Shown here: positions 23,486 through 28,243 of the stretch, one piece after another
How the letters are laid out: each line of letters begins with the position of its first letter
Numbering within the stretch: position 1 is the stretch's first letter
Assembly (NCBI GenBank): GCA_041725875.1
Contig: JBGRQB010000034.1
Location: forward strand, 1-28,243
Source of the DNA: JBGRQB01 sp041725875
GTDB lineage: Bacteria; Bacteroidota; Ignavibacteria; Ignavibacteriales; Melioribacteraceae
Direction: 5' to 3'
DNA: 28,243 nt
Program-made: the position numbers and the translations under genes
The notes under the pieces: generated by a model
What the model was told of the DNA's origin: nothing
What the model saw: only the letters and a program-made list of their open reading frames with translations
The model's database searches: none

Positions 23486-23539
23486 GATTATATTTGGTAA
23501 ATTATCTTAATCTACACATTACCATAGAAGGAACTAATC

Positions 23540-25819
23540 ATGTTAAAAAATCTAGAACTAAAAATTAAACTGCCTGTATTTTTTCTAAGTATTGGAATAA
23601 TACCACTTATCATTATAATTATTCTTAATACTAATGCGGCCAGTGCTAGTTTGGAAGAGGCTGCGTTTAATCAGCTTAAAGCTGTTCAGACGCAAAAGGC
23701 AATTCAGGTGAAGAGTTATTTCAGGGACAGGCTTCAATTGTTAGATGATGTTCAATTGAACTTACGTTTTACAGTGGGTTTGCCACTATTTAGTAAGGCA
23801 TTTAAAAAGGGTGTAGATAGTAAAGAGTATAGAGATTTAGTTGAAAAACGGGAAAAAGGTTTTTCCATCTTTATGGATAATTTCGGATTTTATGATGTCT
23901 TTCTCATTGATGCAAAAGGACACGTAGTGTATACGGTTACCAAAGAATCAGATCTTGGTGCAGATCTAAATTCTCCAAAATGGAAAGCTACCGGATTAGG
24001 GCAGGTTTTCTTTAAATCACGAAATGAAAAAGCATTTGTTGATTTTGCCTGGTATGCTCCGTCAAGTGAACCTGCTTCTTTTATAGCCATACCTTTATTT
24101 AACAAAGATTCAAAATATCTTGGTGCTGCGGCTTTTCAGGTTCCGTTATCTCAAATAAATGGAATTATGCAGGAGAGAACCGGAATGGGCGAAACCGGTG
24201 AAACTTATCTTGTAGGAGAAGATTACAGAATGAGATCAGATTCTTATCTTGATCCGGAAGGCCATTCTGTAAAAGCATCTTTTGAAGGCTCAATTGAGAA
24301 AAACGGTGTAAATACTCTTGCTGCAAAAGAAGCTATTGCAGGTAAATCGGGAGCTGCTATAATTAAGGATTATAATAATAACAATGTTTTATCTGTTTAC
24401 TCACCAATTGATATTTACAGCGGAGTTCATTGGGCAATAATTGCAGAAATTGATGAAACCGAAGCCTTTGCTGCTTCAGATTCTATGTGGACGCTCGGTA
24501 TTATTATGGGGCTTGTAATGGGAAGTATCATTGTGTTTGTCGGGATACTTATTTCCCGAAGTATTGCTTCTCCAATCATCTCTCTTGCAACTGCTGCTGA
24601 TAAAGTTGCAGGTGGTGATTTATCAATCAGAAGTAATTATCAATCAGGCGATGAACTGGGTAATCTATCAGATTCTTTTAATCTTATGGTTGAAAATATA
24701 AAAGGTGCCGAAGATCAGTTACTGGAAGAAAAAGCAGGAATTGAGAAAAAAGTTGAAGATGCTGTTGCCGATTCTGAAAAACAGAAAGAGTATCTTGCTG
24801 AAAGTGTTGATCAGATGATTGTTGAAATGGATAAGTTTGCCGGCGGCGATCTTACTGTTAATCTTAATGTTCAGCATGATGATGAAATTGGAAAACTTTA
24901 TACAAGTTTTAACGGTGCGGTTGAAAATATTCGCGGTATGATGGGGCAGGTACATGAAGCTGCTTCAGCAACAGCAAGTGCCAGTGCGCAAATTTCCGCT
25001 AGCTCGGAACAGATGGCTGCCGGTACGCAGGAACAAAGTTCACAGGCTAACGAAGTTGCCAGTGCGGTTGAAGAGATGACAGCAACTATTATTGAAACAA
25101 CAAAAAATGCAAGTGATGCCGCTGACTCTGCAACACAGGCTAAAGATATTGCCAGAGAAGGAGATGTTGTTGTACTTAAAACAGTTGACGGAATGAATAA
25201 AATTGCAGATGTGGTTGGAACAACTGCTGTAACTGTTCAAAACCTTGGAAAAAGCTCTGATAAAATTGGCGAAATTGTTCAGGTTATTGATGACATTGCC
25301 GATCAGACAAACCTCCTTGCATTAAACGCTGCAATTGAAGCTGCTCGCGCAGGTGAGCAGGGACGCGGTTTTGCAGTCGTTGCTGATGAAGTAAGAAAGC
25401 TCGCTGAAAGAACAACCAAAGCAACTAAAGAAATTGCTGATATGATCAAAACCATACAAAAAGAAACTAAAGAAGCTGTTGTTTCAATTGAAAATGGTAC
25501 TGTTGAAGTTGAGCATGGTAAAGAAATGGCAAATCAGTCAGGAGAATCTCTCCAGCGTATAATTGATGCAACTGACAAAGTTGTTGAGATTATCAGTCAG
25601 GTTGCCGCAGCCAGTGAAGAGCAATCAACTACCGCTGAAACAATTAGTATAAATCTGGAAGGAATAAATGCTGTTACTCACGAAACAGCTTCGGGAGTTC
25701 AGGAAATTGCAAAAGCATCTGAAGATCTTAACAGATTAACAAACAATCTCGATGAACTTCTCGGCCAATTTAAATTCTCTTCAAATCAAGGTGATTCCAA
25801 TCTAAAACTTCTTGGATAA
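23540..25819 (+). CDS. Methyl-accepting chemotaxis protein with dCache sensor and two HAMP domains
   Basis: A transmembrane chemoreceptor of 759 residues. TM1 is at about 12-29; the periplasmic ligand-binding region (about 35-312) has dCache features (FYDVFLIDAKGHVVYTV; GETGETYLVGEDYRMRSDSY; SVYSPIDIYSGVHWAIIAEI); TM2 is at about 317-340. The first HAMP (about 340-392) and a second HAMP-like module (about 425-478, DKFAGGDLTVNL) follow, then a long coiled coil with the highly conserved signalling tip EIVQVIDDIADQTNLLALNA and AAIEAARAGEQGRGFAVVAD (about 577-620). No CheR/CheB-tethering pentapeptide is visible at the C-terminus. AGAAGGA precedes the ATG. No other che gene is in the window, so it is an orphan receptor here. 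Its ligand is unknown. Confidence 0.93.
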   Translation: MLKNLELKIKLPVFFLSIGIIPLIIIIILNTNAASASLEEAAFNQLKAVQTQKAIQVKSYFRDRLQLLDDVQLNLRFTVGLPLFSKAFKKGVDSKEYRDLVEKREKGFSIFMDNFGFYDVFLIDAKGHVVYTVTKESDLGADLNSPKWKATGLGQVFFKSRNEKAFVDFAWYAPSSEPASFIAIPLFNKDSKYLGAAAFQVPLSQINGIMQERTGMGETGETYLVGEDYRMRSDSYLDPEGHSVKASFEGSIEKNGVNTLAAKEAIAGKSGAAIIKDYNNNNVLSVYSPIDIYSGVHWAIIAEIDETEAFAASDSMWTLGIIMGLVMGSIIVFVGILISRSIASPIISLATAADKVAGGDLSIRSNYQSGDELGNLSDSFNLMVENIKGAEDQLLEEKAGIEKKVEDAVADSEKQKEYLAESVDQMIVEMDKFAGGDLTVNLNVQHDDEIGKLYTSFNGAVENIRGMMGQVHEAASATASASAQISASSEQMAAGTQEQSSQANEVASAVEEMTATIIETTKNASDAADSATQAKDIAREGDVVVLKTVDGMNKIADVVGTTAVTVQNLGKSSDKIGEIVQVIDDIADQTNLLALNAAIEAARAGEQGRGFAVVADEVRKLAERTTKATKEIADMIKTIQKETKEAVVSIENGTVEVEHGKEMANQSGESLQRIIDATDKVVEIISQVAAASEEQSTTAETISINLEGINAVTHETASGVQEIAKASEDLNRLTNNLDELLGQFKFSSNQGDSNLKLLG

Positions 25820-25824
25820 ATTAC

Positions 25825-25857
25825 TTCCCCCTTTTCTTAAAGAAGAGGGGGAATTTT
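25825..25857 (+). terminator. Rho-independent terminator after the chemoreceptor
   Basis: TTCCCCCTTTTC (25825-25836) pairs with GAAGAGGGGGAA (25842-25853), with one G-U pair and a TTAAA loop, and is followed by TTTT. The stem is strongly G-C paired at its base. Confidence 0.85.
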
Positions 25858-25863
25858 CTCCTC

Positions 25864-25883
25864 AACTGACATAGGGTTGTCAT
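25864..25883 (+). promoter_or_regulatory. Shared 20-bp regulatory element, copy 2
   Basis: This is an exact second copy of AACTGACATAGGGTTGTCAT, again ending 55 bases before a start codon, here of the barrel-alkC-GNAT operon. Downstream bases are also partly conserved between the two copies (TAAT, TTnGT and GTCA blocks at matching places), as expected of equivalent promoters. Confidence 0.7.
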
Positions 25884-25938
25884 TAAGCTAATGTATATTT
25901 AGTACAGTCATTTCCAAAAATATTTTAAGGAGGAAATT

Positions 25939-26589
25939 ATGACTGTATCGGCAAAACCAGTTTATGAATTTGTGTTTTATTCTCTGAACAAAATCAAAAA
26001 AGAAGAATACCACAAAAATTATCTGAATTTTAAGAATGAAATAAAAAATCTGGATGGGTGTCTGGAATTTGAAACTTTTAATGTAGCAGATAATGATTTG
26101 CTGATTCTCGATTTTGGTAAATGGAAAAATCTTGAAGCAGCTCAAAAGGCAGATAATAGGGTTCAGACAGAAACTACTTTTAAGAAATTTTTCGAACCAA
26201 TGAATGAAATTATCTTTTTTGAAAATATGTATTTGATACATTCATTTATTAAAGAAGATACCGAAGAAAGTAAACTTGTTGAATTGAATGTTTATATAGC
26301 AGATTGCTTTGAAGAGGAAAAATATAACAGAAACAGAAAGTTATTTTACGAAAGAGTAAAAGAGAAAGCTGATGGATTTGTTAAAACTCTCTCTTTTGTT
26401 TCGGTTGAAGATAAGAATGTAAATATCGATCTGATGTTTTGGGAAAGCAGAGAAAAAGCAAACAATGCACATAAACTGTTAAACGATGATCCTTATTTTA
26501 GAGCAATGAAAAAAACTGTTACAGAACTTAAAATATGGAAACAATTGGAATATTTTTACCCACTTGAAAAAGAGAGAAACAATGGCTGA
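25939..26589 (+). CDS. Duplicated dimeric alpha/beta-barrel (ABM-like) protein
   Basis: A 216-residue cytoplasmic protein of unrecognised specific family. It consists of two similar halves of about 95 residues. Each runs strand, long helix with NYLNFKNEIKNLDGCLEFE or NRKLFYERVKEKADGFVKTL, strand, then a tryptophan-containing strand (FGKWKNLEAAQKA / MFWESREKANNAH) and a helix ending in a Phe/Tyr-rich strand (FFEPMNEIIFFENM / VTELKIWKQLEYFY). This is the layout of dimeric alpha/beta-barrel (antibiotic-biosynthesis-monooxygenase-like) proteins fused as a tandem. AAGGAGG precedes the ATG. It is the first gene of an operon with alkC (8-base overlap) and a GNAT gene. A small-molecule-binding or modifying role is inferred. 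Confidence 0.7.
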   Translation: MTVSAKPVYEFVFYSLNKIKKEEYHKNYLNFKNEIKNLDGCLEFETFNVADNDLLILDFGKWKNLEAAQKADNRVQTETTFKKFFEPMNEIIFFENMYLIHSFIKEDTEESKLVELNVYIADCFEEEKYNRNRKLFYERVKEKADGFVKTLSFVSVEDKNVNIDLMFWESREKANNAHKLLNDDPYFRAMKKTVTELKIWKQLEYFYPLEKERNNG

Positions 26590-27670
26590 ATTGTTAAAAG
26601 ATTCAATTTATTCCAGAGAAAATGTTGAGCTTATATCAGGAAGAATAAAAAAGTATTATGAAGAATTTGATGAACAAAGTTTCTTGAAAAAAGTTTTGAA
26701 CAATAAATGGGAAAGCTTGGAACTGAAAGAACGTATGCGTCACATAACAGAAGTGATGCACTCTGAAATAAAATTAGATTACAAAAAAAGCATTAAAGTT
26801 TTGAATAAAGTATCAGAAAGTCATTCCGGTTTTGAAATGATGATTTTACCTGATTATGTTGAGCTATATGGACTCGAAACTTTTGATATATCTGTAAAAG
26901 CATTAAAAAAATATACAAGTTGCTGCAGTTCAGAATTTGCTGTGAGACATTTTATTATAAACTATGAAACAGAAATGATGAAAATAATGCGTGAATGGAG
27001 TCTGGATAAAAACCATCATGTTCGTCGCCTGGCAAGTGAAGGCTGCAGACCCCGACTCCCTTGGGCAATTGCGCTTCCCAGATTTAAAAAAGATCCTTCT
27101 TTAATCATTCCAATTTTGGAGAACTTAAAAAATGATGATTCAGAATATGTTCGTAAAAGTGTTGCTAACAATATTAATGACATTTCTAAAGATAATCCTG
27201 AACTTGCGCTGGATGTTTCCGAAAAATGGTTTGGTAGTTCAAAGAATACGGATTGGATTGTAAAGCATGGTCTTCGCACTCTTCTTAAAAAAGGAAATGA
27301 AAGAGCATTAAAATTGCTCGGAGTTTCAGGTAACATAAATGCAGAATTAAAAAATCTGCAAATAAACAGCGACAAGATTAAATTAAATTCTGAACTTGAG
27401 TTTGAATTTGAAATTGTAAATAAAGAGAAATCGGCAGAAAATTTCAGACTCGAATATCAAATTGAGTTTATGAAATCTGGCGGTAAGCACTCTGCAAAAG
27501 TTTTTAAAATCTGCGAGCAAAAACTTGCTCCGGGTGAAACAAAAAAAATTAAAAGAAAGTTTTTATTTGTAACCAGGAGTACAAGAAAGCTATATCCGGG
27601 AAGTCATATTTTTACGATAATTATCAATGGAATTAAAAAAGATAAATTTGAAATATTTTTGGAGACATAA
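26582..27670 (+). CDS. AlkC-type DNA alkylation repair glycosylase with Ig-like domain
   Basis: Excises alkylated bases from DNA using a HEAT-like repeat scaffold that does not flip the base (AlkC/AlkD superfamily). It is 362 residues. Helical repeats span about 1-240 and include the family-specific block RLASEGCRPRLPWAIALPRF then PILENLKNDDSEYVRKSVAN and NINDISKDNPELAL (about 145-210). The C-terminal part (about 248-362, LEFEFEIVNKEKSAENFRLE then LAPGETKKIKRKF) is beta-rich and fits the immunoglobulin-like domain found in one AlkC subgroup. The chosen ATG (MAELLKD) overlaps the preceding gene by 8 bases, indicating translational coupling. An in-frame start 18 bases earlier is possible. Catalytic acid residues were not individually assigned. 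Confidence 0.85.
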   Translation: MAELLKDSIYSRENVELISGRIKKYYEEFDEQSFLKKVLNNKWESLELKERMRHITEVMHSEIKLDYKKSIKVLNKVSESHSGFEMMILPDYVELYGLETFDISVKALKKYTSCCSSEFAVRHFIINYETEMMKIMREWSLDKNHHVRRLASEGCRPRLPWAIALPRFKKDPSLIIPILENLKNDDSEYVRKSVANNINDISKDNPELALDVSEKWFGSSKNTDWIVKHGLRTLLKKGNERALKLLGVSGNINAELKNLQINSDKIKLNSELEFEFEIVNKEKSAENFRLEYQIEFMKSGGKHSAKVFKICEQKLAPGETKKIKRKFLFVTRSTRKLYPGSHIFTIIINGIKKDKFEIFLET

Positions 27671-28243
27671 ATGAATTCGGAATTCAAATTAATCACCAGA
27701 GAAAATATTGAAACAGAACATATCTGTTGTGCGTTTTCTGATAAGAAATGCGTTGAAGGATATCAGGCAAAAAAGGATTTGATTTCTGAAAGAATTGGAG
27801 AACAATTTCATTTTATAAAATTAGATGAACGGGGAAAAGTCTTTATTGAGTTTGTTCCTGCGGAATTTGCCTGGGCTCCTGTTGATGCTGATGATTATAT
27901 TTTTATTCACTGTTTCTGGGTCTCAGGAAAATTTAAGGGACAAGGCTACGCAAAAAAACTTTTGCAAGAATGTGAAAACTTTGCAAAGAAAAATAATAAA
28001 AAGGGAATAGTTGCTGTTTGCAGTGATAAAAAGAAACCTTTTATCAGCGATAAAAAGTTTTTTATTTCAAGAGGGTTTGAAGTCTGTGACAAAGCTGAAC
28101 CATATTTCGAAATGGTAGTTAAAAAGTTTGATCCAAAATATGAAGATCCTTGTTTCAAAGAGAATGCGAAAAAACTTGAATCAAATTTTAAGGATGGGGT
28201 GGAAGTTATCTATTCTGATTTATGTCCTTTTAACGATTTTCAT
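27671..28243 (+). CDS. GNAT family N-acetyltransferase, YoaP-like (partial)
   Basis: This gene starts directly after the alkC stop codon and runs off the window, so only 191 codons are visible. The N-terminal GNAT domain shows the acetyl-CoA-binding region FWVSGKFKGQGYAKKLLQEC and a downstream FFISRGFEVCDKAEPYFEM. The following segment (NFKDGVEVIYSDLCPFNDFH) resembles the start of the C-terminal domain seen in YoaP-type acetyltransferases, where a Cys-Pro pair occurs in a thioredoxin-like setting. GGAGA lies 7 bases before the ATG, inside alkC. Third gene of the stress operon. The acetylated substrate is unknown; drug or metabolite detoxification is plausible. Confidence 0.75.
   Translation, partial: MNSEFKLITRENIETEHICCAFSDKKCVEGYQAKKDLISERIGEQFHFIKLDERGKVFIEFVPAEFAWAPVDADDYIFIHCFWVSGKFKGQGYAKKLLQECENFAKKNNKKGIVAVCSDKKKPFISDKKFFISRGFEVCDKAEPYFEMVVKKFDPKYEDPCFKENAKKLESNFKDGVEVIYSDLCPFNDFH

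Noticed and set aside
23457..23496. Bacteroidetes-type promoter (TTTG and TATATTTG) before the chemoreceptor
   Set aside because: The two elements are 28 bases apart, too far for that promoter class.
25888..26241. Minus-strand frame of 117 codons
   Set aside because: Antisense to the barrel-protein gene, with Phe/Ile-rich low-complexity translation.

Overview
This 28 kb, AT-rich, densely coded window looks like chromosomal DNA from a Gram-negative anaerobe or facultative anaerobe of the Bacteroidetes-Chlorobi-Ignavibacteria group. The pointers are an S46 dipeptidyl-peptidase, a Rex repressor, multiheme cytochromes beside an outer-membrane barrel, a fused RibBA and a Bacteroidetes-like promoter pattern upstream of rex. 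The taxonomic placement is an inference. No rRNA, tRNA, CRISPR array, complete insertion sequence or phage gene was seen.

Layout. (1) 1-3763, minus strand: a tripartite efflux operon in the order TolC-like channel, lipoprotein adaptor, RND pump. The pump is cut off after about 350 residues by unrelated sequence occupying roughly 1-157. (2) 3968-7378, minus strand: an S46 peptidase, a small TerB-like protein and the redox sensor Rex, with terminators between them. (3) 7586-11530, minus strand: a tight four-gene operon encoding a tetraheme c554-like cytochrome, an outer-membrane beta-barrel, a 14-heme cytochrome and a 9-heme lipoprotein cytochrome. It is a plausible porin-cytochrome conduit for electron transfer across the outer membrane. 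(4) 11728-15365, plus strand, divergent from the cytochromes: ccmC, ccmD (only 43 codons), ccmE and ccmF for haem delivery to c-type cytochromes. CcmE carries Cys rather than His at the haem-binding position. (5) 15440-18868, plus strand: a complete riboflavin set, ribD-ribE-ribBA-ribH, with a foldable leader and a strong terminator. (6) 18926-28243: an accessory block of small-molecule-binding and stress proteins. It holds AHSA1/SRPBCC, VOC, DUF2461, AraC-GyrI, GyrI-like, WYL regulator, a two-HAMP chemoreceptor, a duplicated dimeric alpha/beta-barrel protein, an AlkC-type DNA glycosylase and a GNAT protein that runs off the end.

How the parts may work together. The ccm genes would mature the 27 haem sites encoded by the divergent operon, and Rex next door could link that respiratory function to NADH/NAD balance. 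In the right-hand block an identical 20-bp element containing TGACA-N6-TGTCA lies exactly 55 bp before the start codon of both the VOC gene and the barrel-alkC-GNAT operon. This suggests one regulator controlling a small chemical-defence regulon; the WYL protein encoded between the two sites is a candidate. Co-location of a GyrI-like protein with an AlkC glycosylase points to protection against DNA-alkylating small molecules, which is inference.
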